From assembly GCA_019638495.1 (NCBI GenBank), contig JAHBTQ010000009.1, positions 1 through 64,000 of the forward strand: a stretch of DNA of 64,000 nucleotides, read 5' to 3'. This DNA is from Taibaiella sp. GTDB taxonomy: Bacteria; Bacteroidota; Bacteroidia; Chitinophagales; Chitinophagaceae. The position numbers and the translations under genes were made by a program. A model generated the notes under the pieces. That model worked only from the letters and a program-made list of their open reading frames with translations, had not been told where the DNA came from and made no database searches. Positions 52,689 to 61,680 of this stretch are shown here, one piece after another. Each line of letters starts with the position of its first letter. Position 1 is the first letter of the stretch.

Positions 52689-53591
52689 ATGCTGCCCCCA
52701 TACCTCAAACAAGGCTCGCTTATAGGTATTACCTGCCCGGCAGGATATGTTTCAGAAGAACGGACGACACACGCCATAAAGGTGCTTGAAGAATGGGGCT
52801 TTCGCGTACGCAAGGGCAAAACTGTTGGCAATGAGTTCCACTACTTCTCCGGCACAGACAATGAGCGCCTTGACGACCTGCAGGAAATGATGGACGACCC
52901 TGAAATTGATGCAATAATAATGGGGCGCGGCGGGTATGGCATGAGCCGCATAATTGACGACCTGAACTTCAGGGGATTCAAAAAGCATCCAAAATGGATA
53001 TGTGGCTTCAGCGACATTACTGTGCTTCACAGCCACCTTCTGCGACACACCGGCTGCGCATCGCTTCACAGCCCCATGTGTGGTGCATTCAAACCCGAAA
53101 CTGACACATCCGACCATATACTCGCATTTAGAGCCGCGCTAACAGGCATGGCGTTACCAATTCAAACGGAAACATCTATATATAACAGGCAAGGCGAGGC
53201 AAAAGGAATACTTACAGGTGGCAACCTCGCGATTCTGGCACACCTCACCGGTTCAGCTTCCGAAGTGGATACAGACGGAAAGATCCTGTTTATTGAAGAC
53301 ATTGGTGAGCATCTGTATAATGCAGACAGGCTGCTGCTGAATCTGAAACGCGCAGGCAAGCTGGAAAACCTTGCAGCCTTGGTAGTGGGAGGCTTCACAG
53401 ACATGCAGGACACAGAGCGTCCTTTTGGACAAACCATTGAGCAAATCATTGCAGACAAAGTAGCCGATTATAGTTATCCTGTATGCTTTGACCTACCGGT
53501 AGGCCACCAGGAAGTAAACTATACACTTGTGTTAGGAACAGAGTATACCCTCTCCGTTACGGGAAAAGGTGGAACACTCAAAATAGCATAA
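52689..53591 (+). CDS. LD-carboxypeptidase, peptidase family S66
   Basis: The protein has 300 residues, normal for S66. The catalytic triad is visible: S108 in CGFSDIT, E203 in FIEDIGEHLYNADR, H273 in LPVGHQEVN. GRGGYGMSR at 79-87 is the oxyanion-side loop. It cleaves the L-D bond of murein tetrapeptides during cell-wall recycling in the cytoplasm; no signal peptide is present. It is cotranscribed with the Rieske protein and convergent with the formate dehydrogenase gene, 2 bases apart. Confidence 0.95.
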   Translation: MLPPYLKQGSLIGITCPAGYVSEERTTHAIKVLEEWGFRVRKGKTVGNEFHYFSGTDNERLDDLQEMMDDPEIDAIIMGRGGYGMSRIIDDLNFRGFKKHPKWICGFSDITVLHSHLLRHTGCASLHSPMCGAFKPETDTSDHILAFRAALTGMALPIQTETSIYNRQGEAKGILTGGNLAILAHLTGSASEVDTDGKILFIEDIGEHLYNADRLLLNLKRAGKLENLAALVVGGFTDMQDTERPFGQTIEQIIADKVADYSYPVCFDLPVGHQEVNYTLVLGTEYTLSVTGKGGTLKIA

Positions 53592-53593
53592 AC

Positions 53594-56389
53594 CTAGACC
53601 GTCGTCTTCTGCTTCTTGTACTCGCCCTTGCTTTTACGGATACGGCAGGAAACCACCTTGTATTCAGGACAAAGCGCCTCAGAGTCTGATACGCTGCTAG
53701 TGATATTATTCAGCATTATCTCAGGAAAGTGGAAAGTGCTGCTCAGAATACCCGGCTTCACTTCGTCGGTGATCTTCGCTTTTATGTCCACCTTGCCACG
53801 CGGAGATTCCACACACACCATGTCACCATCGTTGATAAAGTGTTTTGCAGCATCTTCAGCGTTTATCAGCAGCACGTCTTCTTTCACTATCAGTGCGTTG
53901 TTCGTGCGCCTTGTCATAGCGCCGCAGTTATAGTGTTCAAGCTCACGGTTGGTGGTGATGATGTAAGGATAGTCTTTTTCATTCTGCACAAGCTCCACCG
54001 ACTTCTTATAGTCATTGTGAACAAACTTACCCTTGCCGCGCTTGAAGCTTTCGGTATGCAGTATCTCTGTACCCGTCCCTTCCTTATTCACAGGCCACTG
54101 CTTGCCATTTTCGCCCAGCTCAGCCCATTTTACACCCTCAAAGAATGGAACAATCCGAGATACTTCCTCCAGCACCCATTCAGGGTCGTAAACAGCAGGC
54201 TGCTTGTAGCCCATACGGTTCATAATGTCTACCATTATCTGGCCATCGCTCTTCGTTCCTTCTATCGGTTCCACAACTGCGTTCACACGCTGTATGCGAC
54301 GCTCACCATTGGTAAACGTTCCGCTCTTCTCTAGGAATGAAGAAGCCGGAAGCACAACTGTCGCAAGCTTGGCCGTCTCCGTCATAAACAGCTCCTGCAC
54401 CACAAAAAGCTCCAACTGGCTCAGAGCGTTTACTACGTGATGTGTATTGGGGTCTGTCTGCGCCATATCCTCGCCAATTACCCACATTGCCTTCAGCTTC
54501 CCTGCAAGGGCAGCATCATACATCTGGGGTATTTTGTAGCCCGCATAGTTGGGCAGTTTGGCATCATAAAACTCTTCGTACTTCTTGTGGAACACCGGGT
54601 CTGATACATCCATATATCCTGCCCCCTGGTATGGCTGGCAACCCATGTCTGCAGAGCCTTGCACATTGTTCTGTCCACGTAGCGGATTCACACCTACACC
54701 ACGACGGCCAATATTACCAGTTATCATCGCCAGGCTCGTGATCATCATAATGGTAAATGTACCTTGCGAATGCTCCGTAACACCAAGCCCGTGGAATTCC
54801 ATTGCATTCGGTGCGCTTGCATATGCTATAGCAGCATCGCGTACCAGCTGCCTGTCCACACCGCATATCGCCTCAAGCTCGTCAATATTCTGGGAGAGTA
54901 TTTCTTGTTTAAACTCTTCATAACCTTCTGTGCGCTGGGCTATGAAATCCTTATCCTCCATACCCTCGCTGATGATGTAGTAGAGCATCATATTGAGCAC
55001 CGCCATGTTGGTGCCGGGTCGTAACTGCAGGTGATAAGTCGCGTATTTCGCCAGCTCTGTGCGGCGCGGGTCAATGACGATCGATGTGCGACCACTCATC
55101 GCTACCTGCTTCAGCTTGGCGCCGGTTACAGGGTGCCCATCCGTAGGGTTGGCGCCTATTACCAGTATGCAATCCGTATACTTCAGGTCGGCTATTGAGT
55201 TTGTAGCCGCACCGGTACCGAATGTACGCTGCATGCCTATTGCCGTTGGCGAATGGCACACCCGCGCACAACAGTCAATATTGTTTGTACCCATCACCGC
55301 GCGGATAAACTTCTGCATGAGATAGTTCTCTTCATTCGTGCCGCGTGACGATGATATGCCGGCTATAGAATCTGAACCGTACTTTTCTTTTATTTCTGTG
55401 AGCTTTCCGGCAATAAAGTCATATGCCTCATCCCAGGTAGCCTCGACGAATTCACCATTTTTCTTGATGAGCGGTGTGCGCAGGCGTTCTTTGTGATTGT
55501 AGAAGCCAAAAGCATAACGTCCCTTCAGGCAGGTATGTCCCTGATTTGTGTCCGCGGTGTACGGAGCCTGTATTGATTTGATCTTATCGCCCTTCACGGC
55601 AACCTCAAGGTTGCAGCCTACGCCGCAATATGTACAAACGGTGCGTACCTTCTTATCTACCTGTATAGACTTAGATTCAAAAATGTCTGAGATAGCAGAT
55701 GTAGGACAAGCCTGTGCACAAGCGCCACAGCTCACGCAGTCGCTCTGCTCAAACGTGGTTTCCAGGCTCTTGATGATATGGCTGTCAAATCCACGACCGC
55801 CCATACTTAGTACCATCTGGCCCTGCACCTCGTCGCAGGCGCGAACGCAGCGAAAACAGTTGATGCACTTGGAGAAATCAGACGTCATGTAGGCATGACT
55901 GAGGTCTTTCTTCCTATCGAGGTGGTTCTTGCCATCCGGATAGCGCACATCGCGGATACCCACTTTCGCGGCCACCGCCTGTAGTTCACAGTTGTTATTC
56001 ACCTCGCAGGTAAGACAGTCCAAAGGATGGTCTGTCAGTACAAGCTCTATGATATTCTTTCTTAGCTTCTGTATGCGGTCCGACTCTGTGTAGATATATG
56101 AGTTTGGAATAACCGGTGTGTGGCAGGATGCCATTGTCTTCACCGGACCATCCTTCACCAAAGCCACATCTACGCTACACACGCGGCAAGAGCCAAACGG
56201 AGCAAGATTTGGCGCATCACAAAGCGTGGGTATCGCGTCCTTGCCATGGTGCCGGCGCATAAGGGTAAGGATAGTATCACCGTCCTGAATTTCGTAGGGA
56301 TGGTCGTTGAGGTAGGCAATTTTTGCCGTCACCTGCGATGATGCCCCACCCGATTCTTTCTTACCTTCTACAAATAGTTGCTTGCTCAT
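53594..56389 (-). CDS. Formate dehydrogenase alpha subunit, molybdopterin type with Cys at the active site
   Basis: The protein has 931 residues. The N-part has a 2Fe-2S site (C57, C68, C71, C89), a His-Cys cluster (H121, C125, C128, C134) and two 4Fe-4S sites (C175-C185; C218-C228). The catalytic domain begins with a 4Fe-4S site (C252, C255, C259, C287). The active-site CARVCHSP has C378 where selenocysteine stands in many relatives, with the conserved H379 after it. It would oxidise formate to CO2 and pass electrons through its clusters to NAD or a quinone system. No beta, gamma or Nuo-like subunit is adjacent, so its partners are elsewhere. Confidence 0.93.
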   Translation of the reverse strand: MSKQLFVEGKKESGGASSQVTAKIAYLNDHPYEIQDGDTILTLMRRHHGKDAIPTLCDAPNLAPFGSCRVCSVDVALVKDGPVKTMASCHTPVIPNSYIYTESDRIQKLRKNIIELVLTDHPLDCLTCEVNNNCELQAVAAKVGIRDVRYPDGKNHLDRKKDLSHAYMTSDFSKCINCFRCVRACDEVQGQMVLSMGGRGFDSHIIKSLETTFEQSDCVSCGACAQACPTSAISDIFESKSIQVDKKVRTVCTYCGVGCNLEVAVKGDKIKSIQAPYTADTNQGHTCLKGRYAFGFYNHKERLRTPLIKKNGEFVEATWDEAYDFIAGKLTEIKEKYGSDSIAGISSSRGTNEENYLMQKFIRAVMGTNNIDCCARVCHSPTAIGMQRTFGTGAATNSIADLKYTDCILVIGANPTDGHPVTGAKLKQVAMSGRTSIVIDPRRTELAKYATYHLQLRPGTNMAVLNMMLYYIISEGMEDKDFIAQRTEGYEEFKQEILSQNIDELEAICGVDRQLVRDAAIAYASAPNAMEFHGLGVTEHSQGTFTIMMITSLAMITGNIGRRGVGVNPLRGQNNVQGSADMGCQPYQGAGYMDVSDPVFHKKYEEFYDAKLPNYAGYKIPQMYDAALAGKLKAMWVIGEDMAQTDPNTHHVVNALSQLELFVVQELFMTETAKLATVVLPASSFLEKSGTFTNGERRIQRVNAVVEPIEGTKSDGQIMVDIMNRMGYKQPAVYDPEWVLEEVSRIVPFFEGVKWAELGENGKQWPVNKEGTGTEILHTESFKRGKGKFVHNDYKKSVELVQNEKDYPYIITTNRELEHYNCGAMTRRTNNALIVKEDVLLINAEDAAKHFINDGDMVCVESPRGKVDIKAKITDEVKPGILSSTFHFPEIMLNNITSSVSDSEALCPEYKVVSCRIRKSKGEYKKQKTTV

Positions 56390-56605
56390 GACATAACAGT
56401 TTTCCGGGCAACATACTAACCCGGCATTCGTAAATCACCTTACAGAAGAGCCACCTATCCGGCTGCCCACCACAATACTCAAATATAGCGATTAACTGCA
56501 AAACACGAGTCGCGTAAGCCATATATCCCGGATAAAACATGACGAAGATCAGTTAAATGCTCCTCCGATCATGACTCACATCATCTCTTGAACGTTTTAC
56601 CGCAT

Positions 56606-56613
56606 ATATGTTT
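56606..56613 (+). promoter_or_regulatory. TAnnTTTG -7 element for the PAS kinase
   Basis: TATGTTTG at 56606 with TTG at 56587 (spacing 16) suits a Bacteroidota promoter about 30 bases before the kinase ATG at 56644. Apart from this, the 254-base gap to the formate dehydrogenase start is empty. Confidence 0.55.
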
Positions 56614-56643
56614 GCACACATACAAAAAGTGTCATAATCAAAC

Positions 56644-58329
56644 ATGTATTTATTAGAAAAAATAGCCCCGGAAAAGAAAGTGGCTGGCATCTATCTTTCA
56701 TTCAGTCTTGTTTACATTTTCCTCTCAGATAAGTTCGTAGATTTTATATTCTTCCATAGCGGCATGCTTACTACAGCTCAGACATACAAGGGATTTGCAT
56801 TCGTAACAGCCACCAGCGGCCTCATTTATTTTCTTTCAAAGGGTAAATCTGCTGCCATAAAATCGCTTGAAGAGAAAAGTGCCGGCCGGGAGGCATTTTA
56901 TAAGGCATTGATAATGCAGTCGGGTGATATGACAATGCTCACAAACACCGAAGGAAAAATAATATTCACCGGGGAGAACATTGGCAACCTCCTGGGATAT
57001 ACACCCGAAGAGTTTACAGGTTGCAGCGCCTTCGACCTGGTACACCCCGACGAAAAGGAAAACCTGAAGGAGTTTAACAATCATGTTATAAATAATCCCG
57101 GAGTTCCATTTAACTACGAAGCGCGGGTGCGCCACAGGAACGGAAGTTACGTATGGATGGAGGGCCTAATCGTAAACCGCCTTAACGACAGCAAGATCAA
57201 CGGCATCCTGACAACAGCGAGGAACACTGACAAGCGTAAGGAGGCAGAGGCGCATTTGAACCAAAGTGAACGTATGTTCCGGGCTGCCTTTGAGCAACTA
57301 TCTGTGGGTATGGCCAATATCAACCTGGCAGGCGAATTTACTTTGACAAACAACTATTTATGCGATTTGACCGGCTACTCCCACGAGGAGCTGGCTGACT
57401 TAAAATGCTGGATGCTTGCAGAACCTTCCAACAGGAAACAGGCTGAACTGGACTTTGAGAGACTTCTAGCCGGCGACAAAACTGCCTGCTGCACGCAACA
57501 TACAATTGCCAGAAAAAATGGTTCAGCATTGCACGTGGAGCAGATGCTGTCGCTGATAGCCGACGACAACGGCAACCCGCTATACGTGGCACTTGTAATA
57601 AAGGATATAGAAGCGGTAACGCGTGCCAAAAACGAACTGGCATATAAGAATAGAGAACTGGATACTTTCATCTACCGTTCATCTCACGACCTGCGCGGCC
57701 CAATCACAACTCTGATAGGTCTTACAGAACTGGGTATGACCGAAATTCCTGAAAGTGAATCAAAAGAATACTTCGCCAACTGTAACACCGTATCGAAACG
57801 AATGCGCAAGACCCTTGACGACCTAATGAGTGTGTCCTACATTAAGGACCTTACTGCGACTACACGGGAAGTGGACCCACAATCCATCCTGGAAAATGCA
57901 CTGGCCAACGAGACACTTCACCTAAAGACATCAGAAGCTGCATTCTATCCCGAAATTGAAACCACTGCAAAATGTAACACCGATGCGAATCTGCTCTCGC
58001 TTATCATCCGGCATTTACTTGCAAATGCCTTTACTTTCAGAAGAAAGGGAGTTCAGCACAAAGTTTATCTCAACGTAAACGTGGCCGCAGACAAAACAAG
58101 CATATATGTGATGGACAATGGCACGGGAATAGCACCGGCAGAGAGGGAAGAGATATATGACCTTTACTACAACGGCAAATCGCCACTGAGAGGAAGCGGC
58201 GTGGGCCTTTATTTAGTGAAAATGGCTGTTGAAAAGCTTGGGGGCACCATCGCAATGGAAAGTGAACCGGGCTATGGAACCAGGTTTATGGTGACGCTGC
58301 CAAACGAAGCGACAGTCGTAGACAATTAG
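56644..58329 (+). CDS. PAS-PAS membrane sensor histidine kinase
   Basis: The protein has 561 residues. Two membrane helices lie at about 13-30 and 48-65. PAS domain 1 (about 88-200) has DMTMLTNTEGKIIF and FNYEARVRHRNGSYVWMEG. PAS domain 2 (about 210-330) has MANINLAGEFTLTNNYLC. The phosphoacceptor is H348 in YRSSHDLRGPITTL. The ATPase domain has the N-box LLANAFTF, G1 MDNGTGIAP and G2 GSGVGLYLVK. It autophosphorylates and passes phosphate to an unidentified regulator. It ends directly against the convergent gene at 58330. The GAF protein at 22518 has a related H-box. Confidence 0.93.
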   Translation: MYLLEKIAPEKKVAGIYLSFSLVYIFLSDKFVDFIFFHSGMLTTAQTYKGFAFVTATSGLIYFLSKGKSAAIKSLEEKSAGREAFYKALIMQSGDMTMLTNTEGKIIFTGENIGNLLGYTPEEFTGCSAFDLVHPDEKENLKEFNNHVINNPGVPFNYEARVRHRNGSYVWMEGLIVNRLNDSKINGILTTARNTDKRKEAEAHLNQSERMFRAAFEQLSVGMANINLAGEFTLTNNYLCDLTGYSHEELADLKCWMLAEPSNRKQAELDFERLLAGDKTACCTQHTIARKNGSALHVEQMLSLIADDNGNPLYVALVIKDIEAVTRAKNELAYKNRELDTFIYRSSHDLRGPITTLIGLTELGMTEIPESESKEYFANCNTVSKRMRKTLDDLMSVSYIKDLTATTREVDPQSILENALANETLHLKTSEAAFYPEIETTAKCNTDANLLSLIIRHLLANAFTFRRKGVQHKVYLNVNVAADKTSIYVMDNGTGIAPAEREEIYDLYYNGKSPLRGSGVGLYLVKMAVEKLGGTIAMESEPGYGTRFMVTLPNEATVVDN

Positions 58330-58794
58330 CTACCATAGCGGCATATGCCGCAGGTCCCCCCGGCGGAGAACGAATCTGGTAGGATTATATATGTCATACA
58401 ACCGACGGTCACAATATATCTGGATCACCTCCTGATATTGCGGCTTCCATGTCTTTTTCATTTGAGCGTTGAAAACGAAATTTGTATCAACCACATTGAA
58501 CGTTCCTGCCAGCACCGAATCATAGCCCACGTAAGAAAAAAGAACATAGTACTGCCCGGTATCAATACTATCTAATGAGTAGAAACCATCGAAGTCAGTG
58601 CTAACCTTCTTCATCAAATCAGCCTTGCACAGCAGACTTACCGATGCACCTGGCAAAGGTTCCTTCTTATCATCGCAAACACGACCATAAATGCTGTGTA
58701 GCGCCTTGCATTGCGTCGTCTGGCAGATTGCCGATTGCGCAATTGAGATGGTTGAAAACACCAGAATAAAGAAAAACGAATGCCGCGCTCCCAT
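58330..58794 (-). CDS. Exported carboxypeptidase-regulatory-like domain protein
   Basis: From the ATG at 58794 the protein has 154 residues. A signal peptide (MGARHSFFFILVFSTISIAQ...) precedes a beta-sandwich with IYGRVCDDKKEPLPGASVSLL, STDFDGFYSLDSIDTGQYYV and FSYVGYDS. This is the same domain type as the N-part of the TonB receptor, but here it stands alone; the tail has IYCDRRLYDIYNPTR. Such domains are found in Bacteroidota outer-membrane proteins. Function unknown. The ORF runs upstream to 58830, which adds 12 residues without a better signal. Confidence 0.72.
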   Translation of the reverse strand: MGARHSFFFILVFSTISIAQSAICQTTQCKALHSIYGRVCDDKKEPLPGASVSLLCKADLMKKVSTDFDGFYSLDSIDTGQYYVLFSYVGYDSVLAGTFNVVDTNFVFNAQMKKTWKPQYQEVIQIYCDRRLYDIYNPTRFVLRRGDLRHMPLW

Positions 58795-58858
58795 AAAAAG
58801 ACGCCTCCTCAATAGTAAAGACGACAACAAACGACCTCACCTTGGGAATAATAGTAAA

Positions 58859-59221
58859 TTAGTACTGCCCCGTGCTGAGCAGCACCAGTGTGCAAGCCTC
58901 CTGGGCCTTTATGCCACGCTCTTCAGCCATCTGCTCCAGCTCTTCGTTTTCTGTACCGGGATTGAAGATGATGCGCTTGGGATTGAGGGATAGAATGTAG
59001 TCGTAGTATGCTTTCTGGTGGGTGGGATTCAGGTAAAGTGTCACAGTATCCACATCAGCTTCGGCCGGTGGCGTAGCTACTATTTCCATGCCGTTCACAT
59101 TACCCGGAATCTTCCCAACGGCTACAACAGGGTGCCCATGCGCCTGCAGTCTTTGCATAGCCATGTTGCTGTACCGTGATGGATTTTCTGATGCACCGAG
59201 CACTACCGTTTTCTTCTTCAT
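58859..59221 (-). CDS. CoA-binding domain protein
   Basis: The protein has 120 residues. VVLGASENPSRYSNMAMQRL is the nucleotide loop of the CoA_binding_2 fold. GHPVVAVGKIPGNVNGMEI, DTVTLYLNPTHQKAYYDYI and RIIFNPGTENEELEQMAEERGI follow. The role of stand-alone members is unknown; some bind CoA. It lies upstream of the beta-sandwich gene on the same strand and 75 bases downstream of the iron-sulfur gene. Confidence 0.9.
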   Translation of the reverse strand: MKKKTVVLGASENPSRYSNMAMQRLQAHGHPVVAVGKIPGNVNGMEIVATPPAEADVDTVTLYLNPTHQKAYYDYILSLNPKRIIFNPGTENEELEQMAEERGIKAQEACTLVLLSTGQY

Positions 59222-59296
59222 AACCTTTGTCCTGAATTACAAAGTTACGACACCGCAGCCGTGGTGATTACCCAACAGAACGTTACAATTGCACAA

Positions 59297-60073
59297 TTAC
59301 AGCGACATCGCCACCATTTCGGCAATATCCAGCACCTTCACGGAGTCTTCCTTCTCCTTGTTCTTCACGCCATCCGTCAGCATAGTTGTGCAGAACGGAC
59401 AATTGGCTGCAATGATAGTGGCTCCTGTTTCTAAAGCTTGCTCTGCGCGGTCAAAGTTCACGCGGGTAGTGCCTTGCTCCTCTTCTTTAAACATCTGCGC
59501 ACCGCCGGCACCGCAGCACATACCGTTGCTGCGACAGCGCTTCATTTCTACCAGTTCCGTGTCAAATGCCTGCAGCACCTCGCGAGGCGCCTCATATATG
59601 CCATTACCACGACCCAGATAGCAGCTATCGTGATAAGTGATCTTTTTCCCCTTGAACGCTCCCCCATCCTTCAGCACCACCTTACCATCATTGATAAGTT
59701 GCTGCAGGAAAGTAGTATGGTGCATCACCTCGTAGTTACCACCCAGCTTGGGGTACTCATTTTTGAAGATATTAAAACAGTGAGGGCATATCGTCACCAC
59801 CTTTTTTATGCCATACGCATTGAGCGTATTGATATTGTTATACGCCATCATCTGGAACAGGAACTCATTACCGGCCCTGCGCGCAGGGTCGCCGGTACAC
59901 ATTTCCTCCTTACCCAGTATGGCAAACTTTACGCCTACTTTTTCCAGTATCTGCGTGAACGCACGCGTAATGCGCTGTGCACGCTGGTCGAAAGAGCCTG
60001 CACAGCCCACCCAAAAGAGCACCTCTGGGGTCTCTCCATTCGCTGCATATTCGGCCATGTTTTTTATCGACAT
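59297..60073 (-). CDS. CCG-domain iron-sulfur protein (HdrB/GlcF-like)
   Basis: The protein has 258 residues. Two CCG-type cysteine motifs are visible: one with CPHCFNIFKNEYP followed by DSCYLGRGN, and a second with CRSNGMCCGAGGAQM followed by CPFCTTM. This architecture is found in heterodisulfide reductase B, LutA and GlcF, which transfer electrons at a non-cubane cluster. It lies 78 bases downstream of the membrane-bound 4Fe-4S protein on the same strand. The two are probably one complex. Confidence 0.92.
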   Translation of the reverse strand: MSIKNMAEYAANGETPEVLFWVGCAGSFDQRAQRITRAFTQILEKVGVKFAILGKEEMCTGDPARRAGNEFLFQMMAYNNINTLNAYGIKKVVTICPHCFNIFKNEYPKLGGNYEVMHHTTFLQQLINDGKVVLKDGGAFKGKKITYHDSCYLGRGNGIYEAPREVLQAFDTELVEMKRCRSNGMCCGAGGAQMFKEEEQGTTRVNFDRAEQALETGATIIAANCPFCTTMLTDGVKNKEKEDSVKVLDIAEMVAMSL

Positions 60074-60151
60074 ATTTCTTCTTTTTGTTGCGACCCGGTG
60101 GTTTGGTTACCAATGGAGTCTATTACTTTAGTTACGCACATGCTGCACACT

Positions 60152-61468
60152 CTATCCGTTCACCCACGCGTCCCTGTCATCAGGGCTAAACTTCCATGGA
60201 GCCATATTGTTCTCAACATTGCCAAACATCAGGTTCCACTCGCCGGGTGCATTGCTTTCTTCCATTACAAGGTTGCGGCGCAGCTGCATAATGATATCAA
60301 GCGGGTCTATCATCACAGGGCATGCTTCTACGCATGCCTGGCAGGTAGTACAGGCCCTTAGTTCTTCTACCGTAATATAGTTGTGCAGCAGCGACTTGCC
60401 ATCGTCGGTAAAAGTTCCGTTTGCGTTGATGTTCTTGCCTACTTCCTCCAGTCGGTCGCGGGTGTCCATCATAATTTTACGTGGAGACAGCTTCTTACCC
60501 GTCATATTAGCAGGGCACGACGATGTGCATCGGCCGCACTCAGTACAGGAATACGCATCCAGCAAATTCTTCCAGGACAGATCCATAACATCCTTCGCAC
60601 CAAATCGCGGAGGAGTAGCCGGCTCACCTGACGCTGCAGGCGCCTTGTCGGGCTCCATCATATACAACACTTCGTTCTGTATTTCCTTCATATTCTTCAA
60701 CTCGCCCTGTGGGTTCAGCTTAGAATAGTAGGCATTAGGAAACGCCAGGATAATGTGCAGATGCTTGGAGTAAGGCAAATAGTTAAGGAATGCAAACACA
60801 CCTATAATATGCAGCCACCAGCAGACGCGCTCCAGTACTATTAGCGAGCCTGCAGACATACCTGAGAACATACCTGTAAGGTGTCCCGTGATCCAGAAAG
60901 GTTCTGTTTTGGTATAGTGTTCAGCCCCCAGTTGCTGCAGAGATAGGTCGGCCGTATTCATAATAAGGAACAGCGACATCAGCACAACCTCAGTAATGAG
61001 AATAAGATTGGCGTCGTTCTTTGGCCAGCCGTCCAGCTCGTGCATCGACAGGCGGCGCACCTTGAGTACGTTACGACGAATAAGGAATATCACGCACCCG
61101 ATCAATACCAATGCAGCCAGCACCTCGAAGAAGCCCACCAGGAACGAATACAACCCACCCAGTGCAGGAGCAAATATGCGATGTGCACCCGTTATGCCGT
61201 CAATGAAAATCTCTAGTATCTCTATATTAATAATAATAAAACCAGCATAGACAGCCAGGTGCAGGAAGGCTGGTATCGGCTTCTTAAACATCTTCTTCTG
61301 GCCCAGCGCCAGCAATACCATGTTCTTCCAGCGCTGGTCCTTATTTTCCGAGAGATCTTCATCCCTGCCCAGCAGCACATTGCGGCGCATCTCCTTTACT
61401 TTCTTCGTAAAGATGAAAACGGCCGCACCGGCAAGTAGGATAAATAGTATTTGTTGAACTATATGCAT
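60152..61468 (-). CDS. Membrane-bound 4Fe-4S protein (HdrC/NarI-like)
   Basis: From the ATG at 61468 the protein has 438 residues. Six or so membrane helices (residues 5-270) include YAGFIIINIEILEIF and WWLHIIGVFAFLNYLPYSKH, with His residues suitable for heme or quinone contacts. A cytoplasmic tail has two 4Fe-4S sites: CTECGRCTSSCP and CTTCQACVEACP. With the CCG protein downstream it resembles a quinone-linked reductase of the HdrC/NarI type. The electron donor is unknown; no ETF or dehydrogenase gene is next to it. An ATG at 61480 would add four residues. Confidence 0.92.
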   Translation of the reverse strand: MHIVQQILFILLAGAAVFIFTKKVKEMRRNVLLGRDEDLSENKDQRWKNMVLLALGQKKMFKKPIPAFLHLAVYAGFIIINIEILEIFIDGITGAHRIFAPALGGLYSFLVGFFEVLAALVLIGCVIFLIRRNVLKVRRLSMHELDGWPKNDANLILITEVVLMSLFLIMNTADLSLQQLGAEHYTKTEPFWITGHLTGMFSGMSAGSLIVLERVCWWLHIIGVFAFLNYLPYSKHLHIILAFPNAYYSKLNPQGELKNMKEIQNEVLYMMEPDKAPAASGEPATPPRFGAKDVMDLSWKNLLDAYSCTECGRCTSSCPANMTGKKLSPRKIMMDTRDRLEEVGKNINANGTFTDDGKSLLHNYITVEELRACTTCQACVEACPVMIDPLDIIMQLRRNLVMEESNAPGEWNLMFGNVENNMAPWKFSPDDRDAWVNG

Positions 61469-61680
61469 CAGGCCGTGCAAATTTTTCCCGAAAGTAACGG
61501 GTTTGAAGCAATTGACAAATTACATATACCCTCCCTAACCGAGGCAACAAGCGTCCGATCGTTGCGTCACAGCCACAATACATATTGTACTTGCAATCAA
61601 ATGTGCGATTTTCACAACAATCGTAACGGCAAAAACTTACTCTAATTCAGTACATTGCCCCCTGATTTCACGCGCAAAAC

